Part shown: positions 1 to 6,474 of the stretch, in pieces
Layout: each line of letters starts with the position of its first letter
Position numbering within the stretch: position 1 is the first letter of the stretch
Source of the DNA: JBBTVP01 sp038063175
GTDB taxonomy: Bacteria > Patescibacteriota > Minisyncoccia > UBA6257 > 1-14-0-10-40-38
Assembly (NCBI GenBank): GCA_038063175.1
Contig: JBBTVP010000024.1
Span: 1-12,169, forward strand
Reading direction: 5' to 3'
Length of the DNA: 12,169 bases
Made by a program: the position numbers and the translations under genes
The notes under the pieces: generated by a model
Told to the model about the DNA's origin: nothing
The model's database searches: none
Seen by the model: the letters and a program-made list of their open reading frames with translations, nothing else

Positions 1-10
1 TGCCACATAG
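1..10 (+). repeat. Terminal 10-bp direct repeat, left copy
   Basis: The first ten bases, TGCCACATAG, are identical to the last ten (12160-12169). The copy lies in the pilC coding sequence. An identical 10-mer at both extreme ends is expected by chance about once in a million arbitrary windows. Confidence 0.6.
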
Positions 11-807
11 AGTTTTTTGAAAAAATCTCCGATCACGGGAATGGTAAGCGCCACCTGATTTACCACTGCTTTCCCTTCAGCGGTACGAACATAGTCGGCC
101 ACGATGAACCCCAGGATAATGACAAAAACAATGACCGCGAACCACCAGTCGTTCAGAAATGTTCCGATAGTAAGAAATATCCGTGTGATAAGCGGCAGAT
201 CGAAATCTGCTTCTTCGAAGAGCGGTTTCACTTGCGGAAAGACAAGGCCGATGAGTATTGCCCCCACCACAAATGAAAGCGTCACCACGAACACCGGATA
301 GATGAACGCGTTCTTTACCTTACTCATAAGCACCATCTCCTTCTCGAGGTGGTCGGCAAGGAATCCCATTGCCTCCTCGACTTGCCCGGTTACCTCGGCT
401 GACTGAATGAGATGGACATAAAATTCGTAGAAAATATCGCTTTGCTTCGCAAGTGCCTGGGAAAGTGAAATGCCCGCGTCAAGATCAGAAGCGATCTGGA
501 AAATTGCCTCGCGGAGACTCGGATTTGCGGTCTGATAGTAGAGCGCATTCAGAGAATCATGGATCGAAATCTTCGCCTCGAGCATCGTTGCAAACTGCCG
601 AGTGAAGATAACAAGATCTTTCCGCTTAACCCGCTTGAAAAAAAAGAGGATCGCGTGGTACCACCGAGGCGCTTCGAGCATCTCAATGCTTAAAATGTAG
701 AGCTCGTGACCAGAGAGGATTTCGGCTGCGGAATCCTTCGTGATTGCTTCTACATACCCAACCTGGAGTTCTCCATCTTTCGTTCGAGCGCTGTACCGGA
801 ATTTCAT
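1..807 (-). CDS. pilC: PilC/GspF-type inner-membrane platform protein, 3' end missing
   Basis: This is the inner-membrane platform of the type IV pilus, on which the PilB and PilT ATPases act to add or remove pilin subunits. The ATG is at 805-807 and 269 codons run open to the window edge, so the C-terminal third of a protein normally about 400 residues long is missing. Residues 1-60 form the usual N-terminal segment. The first T2SSF domain spans about 66-190, with the typical FTRQFATMLEAKISI stretch near 68-82. Membrane segments lie near 170-190 and 218-238, with the conserved LPLITRIF element (204-211) between them. The sequence stops at FFKKLYVA, just where family members begin their second T2SSF domain. 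No Shine-Dalgarno is visible. The gene follows pilT after a 99-bp spacer that contains an inverted repeat, so it is probably co-transcribed with pilT. Confidence 0.93.
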   Translation of the reverse strand, partial: MKFRYSARTKDGELQVGYVEAITKDSAAEILSGHELYILSIEMLEAPRWYHAILFFFKRVKRKDLVIFTRQFATMLEAKISIHDSLNALYYQTANPSLREAIFQIASDLDAGISLSQALAKQSDIFYEFYVHLIQSAEVTGQVEEAMGFLADHLEKEMVLMSKVKNAFIYPVFVVTLSFVVGAILIGLVFPQVKPLFEEADFDLPLITRIFLTIGTFLNDWWFAVIVFVIILGFIVADYVRTAEGKAVVNQVALTIPVIGDFFKKLYVA

Positions 808-906
808 AAGAAGCGACTATTAGTTAGCCACTGGCCACTAGTGAGAGAATGAATCGCGGGTTCCCTTCCTAGTGGCTAGTCGCTAGTGGCTATTGGCTTG
901 TTTCTC
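808..906. repeat. Degenerate inverted/direct repeat between pilT and pilC
   Basis: The 99-bp pilT-pilC spacer holds a structured repeat. CTAGTGGCTA occurs twice in direct orientation (869-878 and 883-892), separated by GTCG. A 17-base arm at 825-841 is the inverted copy of 869-885, matching at 15 of 17 positions around a 27-base loop. The palindrome ACTAGT (837-842) lies inside the left arm. No T-run follows the stem on the minus strand, so it is not a normal intrinsic terminator. It may be a dispersed intergenic repeat, an attenuator or processing signal that sets pilC output relative to pilT, or a protein-binding array. Function is unknown. Confidence 0.65.
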
Positions 907-1980
907 TCATATCCTGTCCAAAAGTATCCGCAACTCCGACGGATTAAGGGAGTAAAGCTGGGCATTTTCCACGGTAATTTCTTTCCGCTTCGCGAGTACC
1001 GCGAGCGACCGGTTCAGGGTTGTCATTCCCTCCTGGAGCGAAGTTTCGATTACCAGATCTATCTGGTAGGCCTTTCGCTCCCGGATGAGGTTCCTGATTG
1101 CAGAGTTCACAATCATGATTTCGCATGCGGGAACGCGCCCACCTCCTACCCGTGGGACGAGCCGTTCGGAGACAATCGCCACAAGCGTTGCTGCGAGCTG
1201 ACTCGTCACCTGCCCCTGCTGGTCAGACGGGAAGCTGTCGATAATGCGGTCAATGGTCTGCGCCGCAGAATTCGTATGGAGCGTCGAAAACACGAGGTGG
1301 CCGGTTTCAGCTGCGGTCATCGCGGTTGAGATTGATTCAGGGTCGCGCATCTCACCGATCATGATCACGTCAGGATCCTGCCGGAGGAGCGAACGGAGCG
1401 CTTTGTGAAACGTGGGGGTATCGGACCGAACTTCGCGCTGGGAAATGATCGAACGATCCTGCAGAAAGAGATATTCGACAGGGTCTTCAATAGTGATGAT
1501 GTGCTCGGTTCTCTTCCGGTTGATGTCATCTACTAAAGCCGCGAGCGTCGTCGATTTTCCATGACCTGCGGGACCCACTACGAGAATAAATCCTTGGGAA
1601 AGTTTCGTGAAATCGCGGATGATCGGCGGGAGATTCAACTGATCAATACTTCGAATATTGCTCGGAATTGCCCGGAGTGCGGCTGCTTTAAACGTACGTT
1701 GATGGTAAGCGTTCACCCGGAACCGGGCTTTACCTTCGAGTGAGTATGAAAAGTCGATTTCCTTCTTTTCGATAAATTCCGTTTTCTGCTCGGGCGTCAT
1801 CATGGCAATGACAAGCCCCTCCGCCGTCTCTGGGGTGAGGATATTCTCCCGTTCGATCGGCACGAGGGCTCCATCGATCCGAAGCGATGGTTTTTTTCCT
1901 ACTCCGATGTGGAGGTCAGAAGCATTCTGCTTCACGACCATGAGCATGAGCTCTTCGAGTTTATTTTTGTAGTCGTCCAT
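907..1980 (-). CDS. pilT: PilT retraction ATPase of the type IV pilus
   Basis: This hexameric cytoplasmic ATPase disassembles the pilus and powers retraction, as needed for twitching and DNA uptake. At 357 residues it has the normal family length. The N-terminal PAS-like region (1-110) has the SDLHIGVG motif at 21-28. The Walker A is GPAGHGKST (136-144), with Ala and His where GPTGSGKST is usual. The Asp box is ITIEDPVEY (162-170), Walker B is DVIMIGEMRD (204-213), and the His box ends in HLVFSTLHTN (228-237). The PilT-specific AIRNLIRE motif at 294-301 separates it from PilB and makes a retraction role likely. The ATG at 1978-1980 gives the expected N-terminus. There is no Shine-Dalgarno, but an extended -10 box lies about 80 bp upstream, overlapping the pilB stop codon. 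Confidence 0.95.
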   Translation of the reverse strand: MDDYKNKLEELMLMVVKQNASDLHIGVGKKPSLRIDGALVPIERENILTPETAEGLVIAMMTPEQKTEFIEKKEIDFSYSLEGKARFRVNAYHQRTFKAAALRAIPSNIRSIDQLNLPPIIRDFTKLSQGFILVVGPAGHGKSTTLAALVDDINRKRTEHIITIEDPVEYLFLQDRSIISQREVRSDTPTFHKALRSLLRQDPDVIMIGEMRDPESISTAMTAAETGHLVFSTLHTNSAAQTIDRIIDSFPSDQQGQVTSQLAATLVAIVSERLVPRVGGGRVPACEIMIVNSAIRNLIRERKAYQIDLVIETSLQEGMTTLNRSLAVLAKRKEITVENAQLYSLNPSELRILLDRI

Positions 1981-2060
1981 GTGTTGAGTTAAAAGGTTAA
2001 TGCGACATGGTAAATGAAAGATGCGCAGTTCGACTTGTCACTTTTCACTCTCTACGATTG

Positions 2061-2069
2061 ATTATATCA
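2061..2069 (-). promoter_or_regulatory. Candidate extended -10 promoter for pilT-pilC
   Basis: On the minus strand the sequence reads TGATATAAT, a perfect TATAAT (2061-2066) with the TGn extension (2067-2069). The TGn is the pilB stop codon itself. No good -35 is seen 17 bases upstream, as is common for extended -10 promoters. Predicted initiation near 2054 would give a leader of about 74 nt before pilT. This would allow retraction genes to be made independently of pilB. It is a pattern match only, and read-through from pilB is also possible. Confidence 0.45.
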
Positions 2070-3806
2070 CAGTTCCTCTGTCTCCCTTATGACCTCTTCA
2101 ATTGAAATGATTCCCTCGAGCGCTTTTAGAATACCGTCCGCTCGGAGATTGACCATCCCTTGCCGCTTCGCTTCTGCCGAAATTTTCGCTTCAGTGAAGT
2201 CAGGTGCCGCCATGATGCTTGCGAGTTCCGACGTCATTTGAAACACCTCGAAAATCGCAATCCGGCCTACAGTCCCCTTCCCTTTGCAAAATGTGCAGCC
2301 GGGCGCTTTAAAGATTTGATAGGGCTCGCGGTATTTAGATGCGACTTCGGAAGGCAGTTTTGTAAGTTCCCGCTTGATGATTTCAGTGACCGTGCCGGGA
2401 GCGGGCTCCGGCTTCCGACAACGCTCACAGAGGCGCGAGATAAGCCGTTGGCCCGCCATAAGATTTAATGCTGATGCAATGAGAAATTCCTGAACGCCCA
2501 TGTCGATGAGCCGCGGGATGACTCCTATCGCGTTATTCGTATGGAGAGTTGAAAGCACGATATGCCCGGTCAATGCCGCATGAACCGCGAGACCGGCGGT
2601 TTCGGTGTCGCGAATTTCGCCCACCATAATAGTATCGGGGTCTTGTCGGAGAATCTGCCGAAGCCCTGAAGCGAAGTCATAGCCAATTTCAGGACGCACT
2701 TGCGATTGATTTACGCCGTCGATCGTATATTCGACTGGATCCTCGAGAGAAATTACATTTACTTCTTCCTGATTGAGAATACGCATAAGCGCGTAAAGCG
2801 TCGTCGTCTTGCCAGACCCGGTGGGACCAGTTAAGAGAATCATTCCGAACGGTTTCGTGATACCCGCACGCAAAAGATCCGCGTTCCGTCCGACCACGCC
2901 GATTTCATCAAGACTTTTCAGCCCCACCGATGGGTCGAGCACCCGGAGCGCAGCTTTTTCTCCGTTCGGAGTCGGAAATGTTGAAACACGGAAGTCTATT
3001 TCTTTTTCAAAAATGAGTGTGCGAAAACGCCCGTCCTGTGGAACTCTCGTTTCATCGAGTTTCAGGTTTGAGAGCACCTTGATGCGCGCGATGATTGACT
3101 GGGCAAGCTCCGCGGGAAGTGACAAAAATTCTTCAAGCTGTCCTCCAATCCGGAAACGGATCCTCGTCCTCGTCCGCTGCGGTTCGACGTGGATATCCGA
3201 CGCCTCAAGATTCACCGCCTCTCGAAGGAGAGATGATACGATCCGGATAATCGGGGCATCGGTCGCCGCTTTTGAAATCCCCTCTTCGAGCCGGGTGATT
3301 TTCTGAAAAGAAGCAAGCCCATCCCCCGGTTTCACGTTGAGCGACTGAAGAGCGGATTGTATCTCCTGGGAAAAGGGAGAGAAACGTTTCAATACGAGAT
3401 CAACATCGCCCGGGGTCACGAGATAAACACCGAGGTTGATTTTTCCCTGTTTTGCGACGAATTTAAGCGCCGCCTGGGCGTTTGGATCATCGGGGTGTAC
3501 CATTCCCACCACTAAAAGATCTTTGCTTCGGGAGATCGGAACCACCTGGTACGCCCGCGCAGTTTCACCAGGGATAAGACCAAGCACATCTTCTCGTACC
3601 GTCTCCGGATCAATTTTCCGATATGGAATCTTTAACGCCGCGCTCTTCACTTTTGCGACCTCTTCCTGTGGGATAATATTCCGCGAATAGATAATATCCT
3701 CTACGCCACGTTTCAAGGATTCCGCTTCCCGGGAAAGTTTTGCGGCTTCCGCCTCGCCTAAGAGGCGGGCATCAATGAGGGCTTTCAGAATGTCCTGATT
3801 TTTCAT
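2067..3806 (-). CDS. pilB: PilB/GspE-type pilus extension ATPase
   Basis: This is the cytoplasmic hexameric ATPase that drives pilin polymerisation through PilC. At 579 residues it is full length. An N-terminal GspE-like (MshEN) domain occupies about 1-150 and a linker follows to about 180. The ATPase core starts at ASDIHVEP (202-209). Walker A is GPTGSGKTT (327-335), the Asp box ISLEDPVEY (352-360), Walker B DTIMVGEIRD (391-400), and the His box ends in HIVLSTLHTN (415-424). Two Cys pairs (C460/C463 and C504/C507) form the zinc-binding tetracysteine motif that is typical of PilB and GspE and absent from PilT. The ATG at 3804-3806 fits the N-terminus. There is no Shine-Dalgarno, and a hairpin sits 13 nt upstream of the start. 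Confidence 0.96.
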   Translation of the reverse strand: MKNQDILKALIDARLLGEAEAAKLSREAESLKRGVEDIIYSRNIIPQEEVAKVKSAALKIPYRKIDPETVREDVLGLIPGETARAYQVVPISRSKDLLVVGMVHPDDPNAQAALKFVAKQGKINLGVYLVTPGDVDLVLKRFSPFSQEIQSALQSLNVKPGDGLASFQKITRLEEGISKAATDAPIIRIVSSLLREAVNLEASDIHVEPQRTRTRIRFRIGGQLEEFLSLPAELAQSIIARIKVLSNLKLDETRVPQDGRFRTLIFEKEIDFRVSTFPTPNGEKAALRVLDPSVGLKSLDEIGVVGRNADLLRAGITKPFGMILLTGPTGSGKTTTLYALMRILNQEEVNVISLEDPVEYTIDGVNQSQVRPEIGYDFASGLRQILRQDPDTIMVGEIRDTETAGLAVHAALTGHIVLSTLHTNNAIGVIPRLIDMGVQEFLIASALNLMAGQRLISRLCERCRKPEPAPGTVTEIIKRELTKLPSEVASKYREPYQIFKAPGCTFCKGKGTVGRIAIFEVFQMTSELASIMAAPDFTEAKISAEAKRQGMVNLRADGILKALEGIISIEEVIRETEEL

Positions 3807-3819
3807 TCCGTTAGAAGTA

Positions 3820-3839
3820 GGATGCGCTTCAGCGCATCC
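3820..3839 (-). promoter_or_regulatory. Perfect 8-bp hairpin just upstream of the pilB start
   Basis: GGATGCGC, loop TTCA and GCGCATCC form a GC-rich stem that would be transcribed in the pilB leader, ending 13 nt before the ATG. It lies where a ribosome binding site would normally sit, and no Shine-Dalgarno is present between it and the ATG. It could affect initiation, RNA stability or processing of a pilMNO-pilB transcript. No U-tract follows, so termination is unlikely. Confidence 0.5.
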
Positions 3840-3894
3840 GTGGTGTTACAATAGATATTTTTCATGGCGATACGAGGAAACAGTAGAGTAAATA

Positions 3895-3903
3895 TTTATA
3901 CCA
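3895..3903 (-). promoter_or_regulatory. Candidate extended -10 promoter for pilB
   Basis: The minus strand reads TGGTATAAA, a TGn-extended -10 (TATAAA at 3895-3900). Seventeen bases upstream lies TTAGAA (3 of 6 to TTGACA), which is part of the right arm of the inverted repeat described for this gap. Predicted initiation near 3888 gives a leader of about 82 nt that includes the 8-bp hairpin just before the pilB ATG. Motif match only. Confidence 0.4.
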
Positions 3904-3946
3904 AGACGAATGGCTACTTCTAATGGGATTCATCTCATTTAATTAT

Positions 3947-4240
3947 TCAAAACGAAGCGAATGGATTCGTACGGCCGAGAACGCCAACCCCGGGAGCCGG
4001 AAAAAAAGTCTGGAGACGCCGGAATGTTTGGCTGTCAATAACATCCGATGGATCAATGAAATTCAATTTCGAAATTTGGCTCGCCCGTCGGAGCGGTTCA
4101 GGAAGCACTACGTCGATCCGGGGTGAAGCAGCAAAGAAAAGAAAATATGCACTAAAAATAACGAATGCAATACTGAAGACAATGAAAAGAATCTTCACCC
4201 AATTTACTTGCTTCTTTTGCGGTTGAAAAACAATTGCCAT
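3947..4240 (-). CDS. Small single-pass membrane protein in the pilP position
   Basis: This 97-residue protein has a short basic cytoplasmic N-terminus, one transmembrane helix at about 14-37, and roughly 60 extracytoplasmic residues ending in GRTNPFASF (89-97). Its position directly after pilO (5-bp gap) and before pilB is where pilP stands in many pilMNOP operons. The terminal GRTNPF recalls the short (R)xPF motif found in PilP and GspC family linkers just before their globular domain, which is absent here. The reading is therefore a reduced PilP-like partner of PilN and PilO. This is inference from position, topology and a short motif, since no family match could be run. There is no lipobox, unlike classical PilP. 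The ATG at 4238-4240 directly precedes the hydrophobic region, supporting this start. Confidence 0.8.
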   Translation of the reverse strand: MAIVFQPQKKQVNWVKILFIVFSIAFVIFSAYFLFFAASPRIDVVLPEPLRRASQISKLNFIDPSDVIDSQTFRRLQTFFPAPGVGVLGRTNPFASF

Positions 4241-4245
4241 GATTT

Positions 4246-4815
4246 TTAGAGCGGCTGATAATAGGCGTTCAGAATTATTATAAACGAAAGGTTTTGATTT
4301 GCACCCGCGGGAGGACTAATGCCGAGACTCACGAGATCCATCATACGAATATTCCGTTCAATCGAAGCAAGAAAATCCTTCATCCCTTGGTAGGGTCCGG
4401 TTGCCGAAACGGTAACCTGGAGAACTCCGGGCGGAGGGAAATCAGACGCCACGGTTCCTCCTGAAGCATTTTGAGAGAGCGGGTTCATTACCACTGACTC
4501 AAGTCGGATCTGTGCCGCGTTTGCAAGTCCCGAGATTTGACTCACGAATCCGGGATAATCCTCTTTTCCCGGAACCGCACGCGCGATCGTATCCCGAAGA
4601 CTGGAAAGACTTTGGTATTCGGCGAGAAGATTCTTTACTTGCTCGGTAATTTTTTTCTGATCTTCGAGCGCGCTACGGTACGAAGCGAGATCGCCGCGAA
4701 GCTCATTCACGTGGCGATACGCTGGCTGTAAAAGAAGCGTATATACAAAAATACTTGCGGCAAGAATGCCGAGCGATGCGAGGAGACTTATGAGTCGTGT
4801 CGTTGCAGCTTTCAT
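4246..4815 (-). CDS. pilO: PilO-like pilus alignment-complex protein
   Basis: PilO is a bitopic inner-membrane protein that dimerises with PilN in the alignment subcomplex linking cytoplasmic PilM to the periplasmic parts of the pilus machine. This 189-residue product has a membrane helix at about 9-31, a coiled-coil-like stretch at about 35-75, and a ferredoxin-like C-terminal domain. That domain includes YPGFVSQISGLANAAQI and GPYQGMKDFLASIERNIRM, the latter being the characteristic PilO signature region. Its ATG overlaps the pilN stop codon in an ATGA arrangement (4812-4815), indicating translational coupling and roughly equal synthesis. It is slightly shorter than proteobacterial PilO (about 200 residues). 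Confidence 0.88.
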   Translation of the reverse strand: MKAATTRLISLLASLGILAASIFVYTLLLQPAYRHVNELRGDLASYRSALEDQKKITEQVKNLLAEYQSLSSLRDTIARAVPGKEDYPGFVSQISGLANAAQIRLESVVMNPLSQNASGGTVASDFPPPGVLQVTVSATGPYQGMKDFLASIERNIRMMDLVSLGISPPAGANQNLSFIIILNAYYQPL

Positions 4816-5369
4816 GGAGACAAAAACACCGTTGGTTTAAATAAAAGCGTTGCATTGAAATTCACAAATCCGTTTTCGGCTACCTGTGAGTTGGTTACGT
4901 GGTAGCTTTCAAGCTCCGTCATCCGATCATAGGCCGCGAGCTGTTCCGCGAGTATTGCGTAAGAGGGCGCGACCCCCCGAAGCGTCATCCGGCCATCGTG
5001 CGTATTGATATCGAGATTGCGATACTGCACATTTCGGTTTGTGTTTGCCTCGATAAGCGAAAAAAACTTCGAAGTCGTTTTGTGACTTGCAAGGAGATCT
5101 TTCAGATTGATGAGCTGAAACTGAAATTTCAGGAACGCGTTTTGTTCATCTTTTGAAACGAGATCAGCAAGTGAACTAATTTCTGCTTTTACTTTTTCAG
5201 TTTGCGCCTCAAGAAACTTACTGTACCCAAAGGAAAGTCCCGCATAACTCAACAAGAAGACAACAAATACAAAGAGCATGAAGGACATGAGCCGCCATGC
5301 TCCGCTATTCTCCACTGCCTTCTCAGACTGTATTCGATTCTGCGGAGATCGGTTGAACGCAGTTTCCAT
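4812..5369 (-). CDS. pilN: PilN-like pilus alignment-complex protein
   Basis: PilN is the inner-membrane partner of PilO, and its short cytoplasmic tail docks in PilM. This 185-residue product has a cytoplasmic N-terminus of about 25 residues, a transmembrane helix at about 27-50, a heptad-like helical stretch at about 50-80, and a C-terminal alpha/beta domain. The canonical cytoplasmic INLLPWR-type PilM-binding motif is not visible, so the assignment rests on topology, size and its place between pilM and pilO. The gene begins 12 bp after pilM and overlaps pilO by 4 bp, so the three are almost certainly one operon. The ATG is at 5367-5369. Confidence 0.78.
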   Translation of the reverse strand: METAFNRSPQNRIQSEKAVENSGAWRLMSFMLFVFVVFLLSYAGLSFGYSKFLEAQTEKVKAEISSLADLVSKDEQNAFLKFQFQLINLKDLLASHKTTSKFFSLIEANTNRNVQYRNLDINTHDGRMTLRGVAPSYAILAEQLAAYDRMTELESYHVTNSQVAENGFVNFNATLLFKPTVFLSP

Positions 5370-5381
5370 TATTTAAAATTC

Positions 5382-6458
5382 TTAAAGGTAGCCCTTGATG
5401 CCGAGACCAATCGCCACTGAAAGCAGCGGCCCCGTGTCTTTGAGGAGCGGTTCAATAGACGGGGAATATCCTATGCCACGAAACGGATTTCCTTTTTTCA
5501 CGGGAAGCCCCATTACTCTTGAGACGTATTCCTCAATGCCAAGGAGATTTGCGCCTCCGCCCGCAAGAATAATCGCTTGCACCTTTGACTGATAACTCGA
5601 CTCAAAACTCCCGACTACCCGTTTCGCTTCGTTCAGTATAACATCGAGCATCGGTTCGATGAGTGTGGATAACTCGCGCGTTCCTCCGAAACCCATGAGT
5701 CCGCGCTGCCGCTTTAAGTCTTCCGCTCTCCGCTGGCTGATACCGAGACCGCTCGCAATCGATTGCGTGAGTGATCCGCCAGAAAAATCGGTCTGTCCGC
5801 TGAATTTCAGGAATCCTCCCTCGGCGATTGCGAGACTCGTGGATCTGCTCCCGATGTCTACTACGAGTGATACTTCATTCACGCCTGTCGTAAGTGATCG
5901 GGCGAGTGCCATACCTTCGAGTTCTATTTCTTTAAGTTCAAGTCCTACGACTTTAAAAAGCTTCTGGTACTTTTCTACATGCTCTTTTGGGATAGAGATG
6001 AGAAGAAGCTGCTGCGTGGATCCTCCATCTTTACCCACACGCTCTCCGACTTTTACCCAGTCGAATGCAACCTCCGAGAGCGGCATCGGAACGTATTGCT
6101 TCGCCTGGAGTTCAATGAAATTTTTCGTCTCGCTCAAAGACATGTGCGGCGCTTCGACAAGAGTCGAAAATACATTGAACGCCGGAATTGAAGCAACCAC
6201 TGTTTTCGATCTCACCCCGACTCGGTTTAAAAGAATTTTCAGATAGGTCGCCGCGTGCGTTTCAGAAAGCTTCATACTGCTCGCTTGAATCACCTCGTTG
6301 AAACGTTCGAGATAATCGAGCGATTCGAGTATGCCGTAGTTCTCGAGGCGTATTTGCTCCCCGTTTTTTCGAATTTCCGCAATCTTGATAGAAGCCGTCC
6401 CGAGATCAACGCCGAGGAACGATTGGGGGCCTCCCATAATGGAACCGAAGAACGACAT
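5382..6458 (-). CDS. pilM: PilM, actin-like pilus assembly ATPase
   Basis: PilM is a cytoplasmic protein of the actin/FtsA fold that binds ATP and the PilN tail and couples the PilB and PilT motors to the alignment complex. The product is 358 residues, normal for the family. Phosphate-binding loop 1 is LGVDLGTASIKIAEI (15-29), phosphate loop 2 is VVDIGSRSTSLAIAEGG (199-215), and the adenosine motif is IILAGGGANLLGI (296-308). The stretch FIELQAKQYVPMPLSEVAFDW (114-134) is also typical of PilM. It is the first gene of the pilMNO run, divergent from comF and separated from it by only 16 bp. A -10-like TGGTATACT on the minus strand at 6492-6500 probably drives it. Confidence 0.95.
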   Translation of the reverse strand: MSFFGSIMGGPQSFLGVDLGTASIKIAEIRKNGEQIRLENYGILESLDYLERFNEVIQASSMKLSETHAATYLKILLNRVGVRSKTVVASIPAFNVFSTLVEAPHMSLSETKNFIELQAKQYVPMPLSEVAFDWVKVGERVGKDGGSTQQLLLISIPKEHVEKYQKLFKVVGLELKEIELEGMALARSLTTGVNEVSLVVDIGSRSTSLAIAEGGFLKFSGQTDFSGGSLTQSIASGLGISQRRAEDLKRQRGLMGFGGTRELSTLIEPMLDVILNEAKRVVGSFESSYQSKVQAIILAGGGANLLGIEEYVSRVMGLPVKKGNPFRGIGYSPSIEPLLKDTGPLLSVAIGLGIKGYL

Positions 6459-6474
6459 AGGTTTCTAGAATAGC

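Larger units (their letters stand above)
3808..3926. repeat. About 119-bp inverted-repeat element with internal hairpin upstream of pilB
   Basis: The 140-bp gap between the pilP-position gene and pilB contains a near-perfect terminal inverted repeat. CCGTTAGAAGTAG (3808-3820) is matched at 12 of 13 positions by the reverse complement of CTACTTCTAATGG (3914-3926). A perfect hairpin begins at the last base of the left arm: GGATGCGC (3820-3827), loop TTCA, GCGCATCC (3832-3839). The lack of a following T-run argues against a terminator. The layout is compatible with a small MITE-like or REP-like element or with a structured 5' leader. TTCAT occurs near both ends (3802-3806 and 3929-3933) but not immediately adjacent, so a target duplication is doubtful. 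Confidence 0.5.

Noticed and set aside
886..1329. Plus-strand 147-codon ORF opposite pilT
   Set aside because: Antisense shadow of a well-conserved pilT region. The product is Arg/His-rich with no domain.
2809..3306. Plus-strand 165-codon ORF opposite pilB
   Set aside because: Shadow of the PilB ATPase coding frame. Ser/Arg-rich product without recognisable motifs.
3844..3852. Plus-strand extended -10 TGTTACAAT
   Set aside because: No plus-strand gene lies downstream, so it is probably chance within AT-rich spacer.
5659..6246. Plus-strand 195-codon ORF opposite pilM
   Set aside because: Antisense to conserved PilM motifs, with low-complexity Ser/Pro/Arg composition.
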